Shown here one piece after another: positions 16,317 through 24,299 of a stretch of 57,173 bases of DNA. The position numbers and the translations under genes are program-made. A model generated the notes under the pieces. The model was given only the letters and a program-made list of their open reading frames with translations, did no database searches and was not told the origin of the DNA. The first letter of the stretch is position 1. Each line of letters begins with the position of its first letter. The stretch covers positions 1 to 57,173 of the forward strand of contig JAGWLO010000016.1 of assembly GCA_028872015.1 (NCBI GenBank), read 5' to 3'. Source of the stretch: Burkholderiales bacterium. Lineage in GTDB: Bacteria; Pseudomonadota; Gammaproteobacteria; Burkholderiales; Burkholderiaceae_C.

Positions 16317-16454
16317 GGGCACGATTGTGGCCATGTCCATGAACACCCCCCCGGCCCTGTCGTCGACCCGGGCCGCCGCCGAGGCCGCGGCCGCGCCCCG
16401 ACCCTCACCCCAACCCCCACCCCGACGCCTGCACCGTCCCGGAGACCCGCCCCG

Positions 16455-18011
16455 ATGGATCTGCCCCTGACCGACAGCTTCCGCGACCTGCCGGCGCTCG
16501 TCGCCGCCCACGCCCGCGACCGCGGCGCCGCCACGGCGCTGATCTGCGGCGACGAACGCCTGGACTGGCGCGCGCTGGACGCGCTGGCAGACCGCGTCGC
16601 GGCCAGCCTGCAACGCGACGGCCTGCAGCCGCGCGCGGCGATCGCCCTGTGCGCGGCCTCGAGCATCGCCTACGTGGCGGTCTTCCTGGGCGCACTGCGC
16701 GCCGGCGTCGCGGTGGCGCCGCTGGCGCCGGGCTCGACCGCGGCCCAGCTGGCCGGCATGGCGCGCGACGCCGATGCGCAGCGCGTGTTCATCGACGCCG
16801 GCATCGCCGCGATGGCGGTGGCCTGGCCCGAGACGGCGCCTGCCGTGCACCTGGACGACAGCGACGCCGACAGCGCGCTGTCGGCCTGGCTGCTGCCGCC
16901 CGGCGCCCGGCCGGCGCCGGTGGCCCTCGAGCCCGCGTGGCCCTTCAACATCATCTACTCGTCGGGCACCACGGGCACGCCCAAGGGCATCGTGCAGTCG
17001 CACGCGATGCGCTGGGCCCATGTGCAGCGCGCCGCCACCTGGGGCTACGCCGCCGACGCCGTCACCCTGATCGCCACGCCGCTGTACAGCAACACCACGC
17101 TGGTGTCGGTGATCCCCACGCTGGCCCACGGCGGCTGCGCGGTGCTGATGCCCAAGTTCGAGGCCGGCGCGTACCTGGACCTGGCCGAGCGGCACCGCCC
17201 CACGCACACGATGCTGGTGCCGGTGCAGTACCAGCGGCTGATGGCGCGGCCGGATTTCGACCGCCGCGACCTGTCGTCGTTCCGCTTCAAGTTCAGCACC
17301 AGCGCGCCTTTCCACGCGGCGCTGAAGGCCGACGTGCTGGCGCGCTGGCCGGGCGCGCTGATCGAGTTCTACGGCATGACCGAAGGCGGCGGCACCTGCA
17401 TCCTGCACGCGCACCTGCACCCGACCAAGCTGCACACCGTGGGTCAGCCGGCCGAAGGCCACGAGATCCGCCTCATCGACGAGGCGGGCCGCGAGGTGCC
17501 GCGCACGCCGGGCGGTGCCAGCGCCGGCAGCGGCGAGGTGGTGGGCCGCTCGCCGGCCATGATGACGGGTTACCACAAGCAGCCCGAGCAGACCGCCGCC
17601 GCCGAATGGCACGACGCCGAGGGCCGGCGCTTCATCCGCACCGGCGACGTCGGCCGCTTCGACGACGAAGGCTTCCTGATCCTGCACGACCGCCGCAAGG
17701 ACATGATCATCAGCGGCGGCTTCAACATCTACCCGAGCGACCTCGAAGCCGTGCTGCGCCGCCACCCCGGCGTGGCGGAGGCCGCGGTGGTGGGCGTGCC
17801 CTCGGCGGAATGGGGCGAGACGCCGGTGGCCTTCGTGGTGCCAGCGGCCGGGCACGCCGACACCGCCCAGGCCTTGCGCGAGTGGGTCAACGCGCAGGTC
17901 GGCAAGACGCAGCGGCTGTCGGCGCTGCGGCTGGTGGCCGAGCTGCCGCGCAGCCCGATCGGCAAGGTGCTCAAGCGCGAGCTGCGAGAGGGCTGGACCG
18001 ACGGCCCCTGA
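16455..18011 (+). CDS. AMP-dependent acyl-CoA synthetase/ligase family enzyme
   Basis: The 518-residue protein belongs to the ANL superfamily, which activates a carboxylate as acyl-AMP and loads it on CoA. The P-loop SSGTTGTPKG is at about 169-178, the aromatic/A5 motif EFYGMTEGG follows, and the A7-A8 region has TGDVGRFDDEGFL and RKDMIISGGFNIYP. The conserved catalytic lysine is about K504 in SPIGKVLKREL. GGAGA lies 9-10 bases before the ATG. The substrate cannot be read from the sequence. Convergent with an SDR gene, it may belong to fatty- or aromatic-acid catabolism. Confidence 0.9.
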   Translation: MDLPLTDSFRDLPALVAAHARDRGAATALICGDERLDWRALDALADRVAASLQRDGLQPRAAIALCAASSIAYVAVFLGALRAGVAVAPLAPGSTAAQLAGMARDADAQRVFIDAGIAAMAVAWPETAPAVHLDDSDADSALSAWLLPPGARPAPVALEPAWPFNIIYSSGTTGTPKGIVQSHAMRWAHVQRAATWGYAADAVTLIATPLYSNTTLVSVIPTLAHGGCAVLMPKFEAGAYLDLAERHRPTHTMLVPVQYQRLMARPDFDRRDLSSFRFKFSTSAPFHAALKADVLARWPGALIEFYGMTEGGGTCILHAHLHPTKLHTVGQPAEGHEIRLIDEAGREVPRTPGGASAGSGEVVGRSPAMMTGYHKQPEQTAAAEWHDAEGRRFIRTGDVGRFDDEGFLILHDRRKDMIISGGFNIYPSDLEAVLRRHPGVAEAAVVGVPSAEWGETPVAFVVPAAGHADTAQALREWVNAQVGKTQRLSALRLVAELPRSPIGKVLKRELREGWTDGP

Positions 18012-18041
18012 GGGCCTCCCGCGCCGCGGGCTGGCGCGCCC

Positions 18042-18830
18042 CTAGAACGTGCCCGGGTAGGCCCCGCCGTCGAGCAGCAGGTTCTGCCCGGTGATGTAGC
18101 CCGCTTGCACGCTGCAGAGGAAGGCACAGGCAGCGCCGAACTCGGCCGCGTCGCCGAATCGCCGCGACGGGTTGAGGGCTCGCCGCGCCGCCATCACCTC
18201 GTCCACCGTCTGCCCGCTCTTCTGCGCCGCCCCCGCCAGCGTGCCGCGCAGGCGGTCGGTGTCGAACGGGCCCGGCAGCAGGCCGTTGATCGTGACGTTG
18301 CGCGAGGCCAGCCGCGGCTGCCGCGCCAGCCCGGCGACGAAGCCGGTGAGGCCACTGCGCGCGCCGTTGCTCAGGCCCAGGGTGTCGATCGGGGCCTTCA
18401 CCGCGGCCGAGGTGATGTTGACGATGCGGCCGAAGCCGCGCTCGGCCATGCCGTCCACCGTGGCCTTGATGAGCTCGATCGGCGTCAGCATGTTGGCGTC
18501 CAGCGCGGCGATCCAGGCCGCGCGGTCCCAGTCGCGAAAGTCGCCCGGCGGCGGCCCGCCGGCGTTGTTGACCAGGATGTCCACCTGCGGGGTGGCCGCC
18601 AGCGCCGCCGCGCGGCCCGCGGGCGTGGTGATGTCGCCGGCCACCGCGCGCACCTCGACCGCCGGGTTCAGCGCCCGCAACTCGGCCGCCGTGGCCTGCA
18701 GCGCGGCCTCGCCGCGGGCGGTGATCACGACGTTGACACCCTCGCGCACCAGCGCCTGCGCGCAGCCCTTGCCCAGGCCCTTGCTGGCGGCGCAGACCAG
18801 GGCCCAGCGCCCGGCGATGCCCAGATCCAT
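18042..18830 (-). CDS. SDR-family protein lacking the catalytic Tyr and Lys
   Basis: This 262-residue Rossmann-fold protein has a variant cofactor motif (CAASKGLGKG at about 13-22), NNAGG at about 88-92 and the conserved Ser (S141 in NITSAAVKAP). Where the YxxxK pair is expected it reads LSNGARSGL, so Tyr is replaced by S154 and Lys by R158. A known SDR subgroup shares the LSN-x-x-R pattern, so this is probably a family trait and not decay. NADPH-dependent reductase activity is uncertain. It is often annotated as 3-oxoacyl-ACP reductase, which the missing residues do not support. Confidence 0.85.
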   Translation of the reverse strand: MDLGIAGRWALVCAASKGLGKGCAQALVREGVNVVITARGEAALQATAAELRALNPAVEVRAVAGDITTPAGRAAALAATPQVDILVNNAGGPPPGDFRDWDRAAWIAALDANMLTPIELIKATVDGMAERGFGRIVNITSAAVKAPIDTLGLSNGARSGLTGFVAGLARQPRLASRNVTINGLLPGPFDTDRLRGTLAGAAQKSGQTVDEVMAARRALNPSRRFGDAAEFGAACAFLCSVQAGYITGQNLLLDGGAYPGTF

Positions 18831-18866
18831 GTGCTCGGCGCCTCCCGTTCGTCCAGCGTCGTGCGT

Positions 18867-19844
18867 TCAGCGCGAGCGCGCCAGCAGCCACACGCCCGCC
18901 AGCACCAGCACCGTGCCGGCCAGGATCCAGGCGTTGAAGGGCTCGCCCAGGATGAGCACGCCCATCAGGATCGTCGACAGCGGCCCGATCATGCCGGTCT
19001 GCGCCGTCACCGTGGCGCCCACGCGCTCGATCGCCAGCATGATCATCAGCACCGGCGCCACCGTGCAGGCCGTGGCGTTGAGCAGCGAGAGCCAGATCAC
19101 CGCCGGGTCGACCACGGCCGCCGACCAGGGCCGCAGCAGCACGAACTGCGCGATGCAGAAGCCGCAGGCGATCGAGCTCGCCCAGCCGGTCAGGCGCAGC
19201 GCGCCCAGGCGCTGGACCTCGCTGCCGCTGAACGCGAGATAGATCGCGTAGCTGACCGCGCTGCCGAAGACCAGCGCCGCGCCCAGGCCGGTATGACCCG
19301 GCTGGACGCCGGGCGGCGTCGCGGCGCCGGCCTGCACGCCGGGCAGCGCCGACCCGCCGTGCTGCAGCAGCTCGTGGCCGAACACGAGCGCGCAGCCGGC
19401 GTAGCTGAGCGCCATCGCGCCCAGCTGGGCCGGCCGCGCCCGCTGGCCGAACAGCAGCACCCCGAGCAGCAGCACCAGGGTCGGGTTGAGGTAGAGGATC
19501 AGCCGCTCCAGGCTCGCGCTGGTGTATTGCAGGCCGGCGAAATCGAGAAAGCTGGCCAGGTAGTAGCCGCTGAAGCCCAGGCCGGTGACGACGAGCAGGT
19601 CGCGCCGCGTCAGCGCCGGCTTGCCGCGCCCCGACCACCAGGCCAGGGCCACGAACAGCGGCAGCGCGAACAGCATGCGGTACATGATCACCGTCACCGC
19701 ATCGACGCCGTGGCGGTAGGCGAGCTTGACGATGATCGCCTTGCCCGAGAACGCGATCGAGCCGGCCGCGGCCAGCGCCAGGCCGCCCAGCGACGGCGCG
19801 GGCGGCCGCGCCGACTCGGCGCTCAGCGACGGGCTCGCGGCCAC
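18867..19844 (-). CDS. EamA/DMT-superfamily membrane transporter
   Basis: The roughly 325-residue protein has ten predicted transmembrane helices arranged as two five-helix EamA repeats (for example LLVVTGLGFSGYYLASFL and WILAGTVLVLAGVWLLAR). It is a metabolite or amino-acid exporter of unknown substrate in the inner membrane. The proposed start is GTG at 19844, 5 bases after the stop of the gamma-glutamyltransferase gene; there is no clear ribosome site, so coupling to that gene is likely. No Met codon occurs before the first helix. Confidence 0.85.
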   Translation of the reverse strand: MAASPSLSAESARPPAPSLGGLALAAAGSIAFSGKAIIVKLAYRHGVDAVTVIMYRMLFALPLFVALAWWSGRGKPALTRRDLLVVTGLGFSGYYLASFLDFAGLQYTSASLERLILYLNPTLVLLLGVLLFGQRARPAQLGAMALSYAGCALVFGHELLQHGGSALPGVQAGAATPPGVQPGHTGLGAALVFGSAVSYAIYLAFSGSEVQRLGALRLTGWASSIACGFCIAQFVLLRPWSAAVVDPAVIWLSLLNATACTVAPVLMIMLAIERVGATVTAQTGMIGPLSTILMGVLILGEPFNAWILAGTVLVLAGVWLLARSR

Positions 19845-19849
19845 GGTCG

Positions 19850-21481
19850 CTAGAAGCCGGCCGCCTGGCCGTCGCGGCGCGGGTCGCTGGCGGCGGCGTA
19901 GCCGAGTTCGCTCGCGTCGCCCTGCCCTTCGTCCAGGCGCCAGATGAACTGGCCGGCGCCGTAGTCCTGGTAGCTGTCGCTGAAGGTCTCGACCCGGTGG
20001 CCGAGCGCACGCAGCCCGTCGACGGCGGGGCTCGCCATGCCGTCCTCGGCGTTGATCACGCCGCCGAAGTAGCGCCAGCGCGGCGCGTCGCACGCCGCCT
20101 GCGGGTTCTGCCGGTAGTCGAGCATGCGCACCAGGGTCTGCAGGTGGGCCTGCGGCTGCATGTCGCCGCCCATGACGCCGTAGCTCATCACCGGCCGGCC
20201 GCCCTTTGTGACGAAGGCCGGGATGATGGTGTGGAACGGCCGCTTGCCCGGGCCGACGAGGTTGTCGCTGCTGGCGTCGAGCGTGAAGCCGTGGCCGCGG
20301 TTCTGCAGGCTCAGGCCGTAGCCCGGCACGACGATGCCCGAACCGAAGCCCATGTAGTTGCTCTGGATGAAGCTGACCATCATGCCGCCGGCATCGGCGG
20401 CCGTGAGGTAGATCGTGCCGCCGGTGGGGCCGTGGCCGGGGCCGAAATCCTGCGCCCGCTGCGGGTCGATGAGCTTGGCGCGACGCGCCAGGTAGGCGTC
20501 GTCGAGCATCTGCGCCGGCGTGAGCTTCATGCTGCGCGGCTCGCCGACGTACTTGTAGACGTCGGCGAAGGCCAGCTTCATGGCTTCGATCTGCAGGTGC
20601 TGCGAGGCCGCGCCGTCCACGTCCAGCGCGGCGAGGTCGAACTTCTCGAGGATGCCCAGGGCGATGAGCGCCGCGATGCCCTGGCCGTTGGGCGGGATCT
20701 CGTGCAGGCGGTACCCGCGGTAGTCGCGGCCGATCGGTGCCACCCATTCCGGACGGTAGGCCGCGAAGTCGGCCTCGGTCATCGCGCCACCGTTCGCCTT
20801 CGCGTGGGCCGCGGCCGCGGCCGCGATCTCGCCGCGGTAGAAGGCCTCGCCCTTCGTCGCCGCGATCAGGCGCAGCGTGCGCGCGGCGTCGGGGAAGGCG
20901 AAGCGCTCGCCGACCTCGGGCGCGCGGCCGCGCGGCAGGAAGGCCTGCGCGAAGCCCGGCTGCCCGGTCAGCTCGGCCAGGGCCGCGGCCTTGCGCCACT
21001 TGTCCTGCACGATCACGGGCACCGCGTAGCCGCGCTCGGCGGTCTCGATCGCCGGCGCCATCAGGTCGGCAAAGGGCAGCTTGCCGTAGCGCTCGTGCAG
21101 CGCCGCCCAGCCGGCCACGGCGCCGGGCACGGTGACGCTGTCCCAGCCGCGCTTGGGCGGGGCGGTGGGGCCGGCGCCGTACTTGGCGGCGAAGTACTCG
21201 GGCGTCCAGCCCTGCGGTGCGCAGCCCGAGGCGTTCAGGCCCTGCAGGCGCTGGCCGTCCCACAGGATGCAGAAGGCGTCCGAGCCCAGGCCGTTGCTGC
21301 AGGGCTCCACGATGGTCATCATGGCCGCGGTGGCGATGGCGGCGTCGACCGCGTTGCCACCGGCCTGCAGCATGCGCAGTCCGGCCTGCGCGGCCAGCGG
21401 ATGCGAAGTGCTCACGATGTTGCGGGCGAACACCGGCGAGCGGCGGCTGGCGTAGCCGGTGGACCAATCGAAGGCGTGCAT
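19850..21481 (-). CDS. ggt: Gamma-glutamyltransferase family protein
   Basis: This Ntn-hydrolase of 543 residues should be synthesised as a precursor that self-cleaves before a Thr, here T356 in GPTGGTIYLT. After cleavage the Thr is the catalytic nucleophile for gamma-glutamyl (or acyl) transfer. The N-terminal part holds AGGNAVDAAIATAAMM, typical of the large subunit, and the small subunit has MQPQAHLQ. No signal peptide is seen, unlike classical periplasmic GGT, so a cytosolic role such as glutathione-conjugate or amide hydrolysis is possible. The EamA transporter follows 5 bases downstream and may export or import a related compound. Confidence 0.88.
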   Translation of the reverse strand: MHAFDWSTGYASRRSPVFARNIVSTSHPLAAQAGLRMLQAGGNAVDAAIATAAMMTIVEPCSNGLGSDAFCILWDGQRLQGLNASGCAPQGWTPEYFAAKYGAGPTAPPKRGWDSVTVPGAVAGWAALHERYGKLPFADLMAPAIETAERGYAVPVIVQDKWRKAAALAELTGQPGFAQAFLPRGRAPEVGERFAFPDAARTLRLIAATKGEAFYRGEIAAAAAAHAKANGGAMTEADFAAYRPEWVAPIGRDYRGYRLHEIPPNGQGIAALIALGILEKFDLAALDVDGAASQHLQIEAMKLAFADVYKYVGEPRSMKLTPAQMLDDAYLARRAKLIDPQRAQDFGPGHGPTGGTIYLTAADAGGMMVSFIQSNYMGFGSGIVVPGYGLSLQNRGHGFTLDASSDNLVGPGKRPFHTIIPAFVTKGGRPVMSYGVMGGDMQPQAHLQTLVRMLDYRQNPQAACDAPRWRYFGGVINAEDGMASPAVDGLRALGHRVETFSDSYQDYGAGQFIWRLDEGQGDASELGYAAASDPRRDGQAAGF

Positions 21482-21641
21482 GGGCTGGCGTGGTGTCGAA
21501 GCGGCGGCAGGCAATTCTTGCAGGCTTCGGACGACGGCCTGGCCCGACGCTGCCAAGACCTGCGGCCGGCGTTCGTCAGCGCACCAACAAATGCCAGCGC
21601 ACGTGCTAGGGTAAACCCGTCTCTCACCTCGATCGCCTGGC

Positions 21642-22763
21642 ATGCCGTCGTCGACCCGCACGATCCCGACCCGACCCACCGCGCCGGACCCGGCTGCCCC
21701 GGCCCCCGCACGCTGGCACCTGCCCGCCTGGCTGCGCGGCGCGACCCGCAAGCCGGCGCCGGTGCTCAACCTGGCCCTGCAGGGCGGCGGCGCGCATGGT
21801 GCCTTCACCTGGGGCGTGCTGGACGTGCTGGCACAGCAGCCGGGGCTGCGTTTCGAGGGCCTCAGCGGCAGCAGCGCCGGCGCGATGAATGCGGTGGTGT
21901 TCGCCGAGGGCTGGCGCCGGGGCGGTGCCGAAGGCGCGCGCGCGGCGCTGGCCGCCTTCTGGCAGGCGCTGGGCGCGCAGCTGCCGCTGGCCTGGCTGCT
22001 CAAGGGCCAGGGCGAGGACATCGCGCTGGCCGAGCACGGCAAGCTGCTGCTGAAGTGGGTGGGCCAGTTCTCGCCCGAGCAGATCAACCCGCTCGACCTG
22101 AACGGGCTGCGCGACCTGCTGCGCGCGCAGATCGACTTCGACGCCCTGCGCGCGCACAGCCCGTTCAAGCTCTTCATCGCCGCCACCCAGGCCAACACCG
22201 GCAGGCTGCGGCTGTTCCGCGAGCACGAGCTCAGCGTCGACGTGCTGCTGGCCTCGGCCTGCCTGCCGCGGCTGCACCGCGCGGTGATCATCGACGGCGA
22301 GCCCTACTGGGACGGCGGCTATGCCGCCAACCCGGCCGTCTACCCGCTGTTCTACGAATGCCGCTCGCGCGACGTGATGCTGGTGCTGCTGAGCCCGCTG
22401 CGCCACGCCGGCACCCCGCGCAGCGTGGAAGAGATCGAGCAGCGCGCGCTCGAGCTGGCCTTCAGCGCCAACCTGATGCGCGAGATGCGCAGCTTCGTGC
22501 AGGCCGCGGCGTTCGCGGGCCAGGGCGGCGGCTGGCGGCTGCGCGGCCGGCTCGAGCGGCGGCTGCAGGCGGTGCGCTTCCACATGATCGACGCGCAGGA
22601 CATCGCCAGCATGCAGCGCAGCGAGACCAAGCTGATCGCGCACGGCCCGTTTCTCGAGCTGCTGCGCGACCACGGCCAGGCCCGGGCCCGGGCCTGGCTG
22701 AAGCTGCACGCCACGGCGCTCGGCGAGCGCGCCACGGTGGACGTGGCGGCGTGCTTCGCCTGA
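21642..22763 (+). CDS. Patatin-like phospholipase
   Basis: The 373-residue protein has the patatin Ser-Asp dyad: a Gly-rich oxyanion hole LQGGGAHGAF at about 46-55, the nucleophile elbow GSSAG with S78, and D224 in WDGGYAANP. Such enzymes cleave acyl chains from phospholipids. The Pro/Arg-rich first 40 residues show no signal peptide. It is divergent from ggt across a 160-bp gap and convergent with the MFS remnant. Homologues in Burkholderiales are often linked to polyhydroxybutyrate or lipid turnover, but nothing here proves that. Confidence 0.9.
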   Translation: MPSSTRTIPTRPTAPDPAAPAPARWHLPAWLRGATRKPAPVLNLALQGGGAHGAFTWGVLDVLAQQPGLRFEGLSGSSAGAMNAVVFAEGWRRGGAEGARAALAAFWQALGAQLPLAWLLKGQGEDIALAEHGKLLLKWVGQFSPEQINPLDLNGLRDLLRAQIDFDALRAHSPFKLFIAATQANTGRLRLFREHELSVDVLLASACLPRLHRAVIIDGEPYWDGGYAANPAVYPLFYECRSRDVMLVLLSPLRHAGTPRSVEEIEQRALELAFSANLMREMRSFVQAAAFAGQGGGWRLRGRLERRLQAVRFHMIDAQDIASMQRSETKLIAHGPFLELLRDHGQARARAWLKLHATALGERATVDVAACFA

Positions 22764-22805
22764 GCGCGCACGCGCATCCGCCGCGCCCGGCGGCTCCAGG
22801 CGGCG

Positions 22806-22970
22806 TCAGCACAGCGGCGTGTCGGCCTCGCAGCGCGTGTGCCGAGGCGGCTCGTCGCCGCGCTGGAAGGCCAGCCGTTGTTCCTGGCGCAGATTGACTT
22901 CGAGGGCCGTGACGCGCTCGCGCCGGCGCTGGTGCTCGACCCCGTTCTCGTCGACGAAGTATGCGATGCC
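22806..22970 (-). pseudogene. Small reading frame of unknown origin fused to the MFS remnant
   Basis: In one minus-strand frame, codons read GIAYFVDENGVEHQ, continue through VTALEVNLRQEQRLAF and end at TGA (22806-22808), about 54 residues of natural-looking composition. No ATG, GTG or TTG opens this frame; a likely ATG at 22993 is in a different frame, one base shift away. It may be a small hypothetical gene disabled by a frameshift, or one whose start was lost when the neighbouring transporter was deleted. The product is not recognised. The 42 bases between it and the patatin stop contain only a short GC hairpin. Confidence 0.35.
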
Positions 22971-22975
22971 GCGCC

Positions 22976-23187
22976 CCGGCGCGTGCGCTGCATCGCCTGG
23001 CCGAAGGCGGCCGCCTGCGCGGGGTCGATGCGGTACTCCAGCGTCAGCATCACCGGCGCTGCGCCCCGCGCCACGTCATGCACCGGCTCGGGCGCGCTGC
23101 GCGTCACCGCAGGCGGTCAGCGTGGTCATCGGCCAGGCGGCGGAAGACCGGTTCGCGCAGCGGCGCGAGGGCGGCAGGGAGCGTGAC
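22976..23187 (-). pseudogene. Remnant of an MFS_3 (EntS-like) transporter with a large internal deletion
   Basis: Two fragments of one protein family lie side by side. The first reads LPAALAPLREPVFRRL, like the cytoplasmic N-terminus of MFS_3 transporters, and stops at 23104. From 23107, in another frame, comes PVHDVARGAAPVMLTLEYRI and DPAQAAAFGQAMQ, like the soluble C-terminal domain that follows the last helix. All twelve transmembrane helices, roughly 400 residues, are missing. The first fragment has GTC where the start would be. It sits 11 bases after bciA, so an intact transporter probably once followed that gene. The whole gap 22764-23198 holds only this remnant and the small frame beside it. 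Confidence 0.6.
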
Positions 23188-23198
23188 GGGGCGGCCCT

Positions 23199-24191
23199 TC
23201 AGAACACCGCGTGGTCGCCGCGCTCGGGCGCGGCGGCGCCCTGCAGCAGGCCGGCGTAGTGGTCGAACAGCGTCTCGGTGCCGGTGGACGGCGTGGCTGC
23301 GGCGCTGTAGCGGCCCGCAGCGGCATCCCACAGCAGCATCGATTCGGTGGCGTAGTAGCGGCCGATGCGCGCCAGCTCGGCCTTCGCGGCCAGCGCCGGC
23401 AGCACGCGGCCGGCCGTGCCCAGCACGCCCACGATGGCGTCCAGCAGCGCCACCGGCACCTGCCGGAAACGCGGCGGCCGGCCGAGCAGCCGGAACAGCG
23501 CCTCGCCCTGCTGCCGCGGGGTGATGGCATCGCCCGGCCCGCCGATGGGCAGCACGCGGTCGGCGCGGCCGGGGTCGGTGAGGCAATCGGCCAGGTAAGC
23601 GGCCAGGTCGGCGTCGCTGATCGGCTTGCAGGCCGTCAGCGTGCCGTCGCCGAAGACCAGGAAGGGCCGGCCGCGGCGCACGCGATCGACCTGCCCCGAC
23701 AGCGACTTGAAGAACGCGGTGGGCCGCACGATCGAATACGTGAGGCCGGAGCCGACGAGCACCTGCTCGAACGCCAGCTTGGCCTGCTGGAAGGCGAGCC
23801 GCGGCTTCTGGACGCAGATCGCCGACAACAGCACCACCCGGCCCACGCCGGCCGCGCGCGCCGCGGCCAGCGCGTGCACCTGGGCCTGGTGGTCGATGGC
23901 CCAGGCATCGTGCGGCACGCCGGTGCGCGATGCCAGGCACGACACCAGCGCGTCGAAGCGCTGGCCGCAGAAGCCGTCGCGCGCCAGCGCGGCCGGGTCG
24001 CGCACGTCGCCGTACCGCAACTCGGCCCCGGCCAGCAGCCGCGCGCTGTCCCGCGGGCCGAGCGCGCCCCGCACCCCGGCGCGCGGCCGCACGAAGCACA
24101 CCACCTCGTGCCCGCGCTGCACCAGCGCCCGCACGGTGGCGCGGCCGATGGTGCCGGTGGCGCCGAGGACGAGGGTGCGCTGAGGGCTCAT
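23199..24191 (-). CDS. bciA: BciA-type divinyl (proto)chlorophyllide 8-vinyl reductase homologue
   Basis: This 330-residue Rossmann-fold protein starts RTLVLGATGTIGRATV, an NAD(P)-binding motif. It carries a set of segments I recall from BciA/DVR enzymes: SCLASRTGVPHDAWAIDHQA, LLSAICVQKP, SIVRPTAFFKSLSGQ, DGTLTACKPISD, GGPGDAITPRQQGE and a terminal RGDHAVF. BciA reduces the 8-vinyl group of divinyl (proto)chlorophyllide with NADPH in (bacterio)chlorophyll synthesis. No other photosynthesis gene is in the window. A member of the related NAD(P)-binding family with another substrate is the alternative. Confidence 0.75.
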   Translation of the reverse strand: MSPQRTLVLGATGTIGRATVRALVQRGHEVVCFVRPRAGVRGALGPRDSARLLAGAELRYGDVRDPAALARDGFCGQRFDALVSCLASRTGVPHDAWAIDHQAQVHALAAARAAGVGRVVLLSAICVQKPRLAFQQAKLAFEQVLVGSGLTYSIVRPTAFFKSLSGQVDRVRRGRPFLVFGDGTLTACKPISDADLAAYLADCLTDPGRADRVLPIGGPGDAITPRQQGEALFRLLGRPPRFRQVPVALLDAIVGVLGTAGRVLPALAAKAELARIGRYYATESMLLWDAAAGRYSAAATPSTGTETLFDHYAGLLQGAAAPERGDHAVF

Positions 24192-24299
24192 CGAGCAGAT
24201 ACTGGGTCGGGTCAGGCCGGGGCGAACGATGCCACGCCGCGGCGGGCGCTGCGCGTGGCGCCCATCGCAGGGCGCGGATCCGCCGCGAAGGCGAACGCC

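Noticed and set aside
18018-18030. Hairpin CCCGC-GCC-GCGGG between the acyl-CoA ligase and SDR genes as a terminator
   Set aside because: Short stem with no T-run on either strand.
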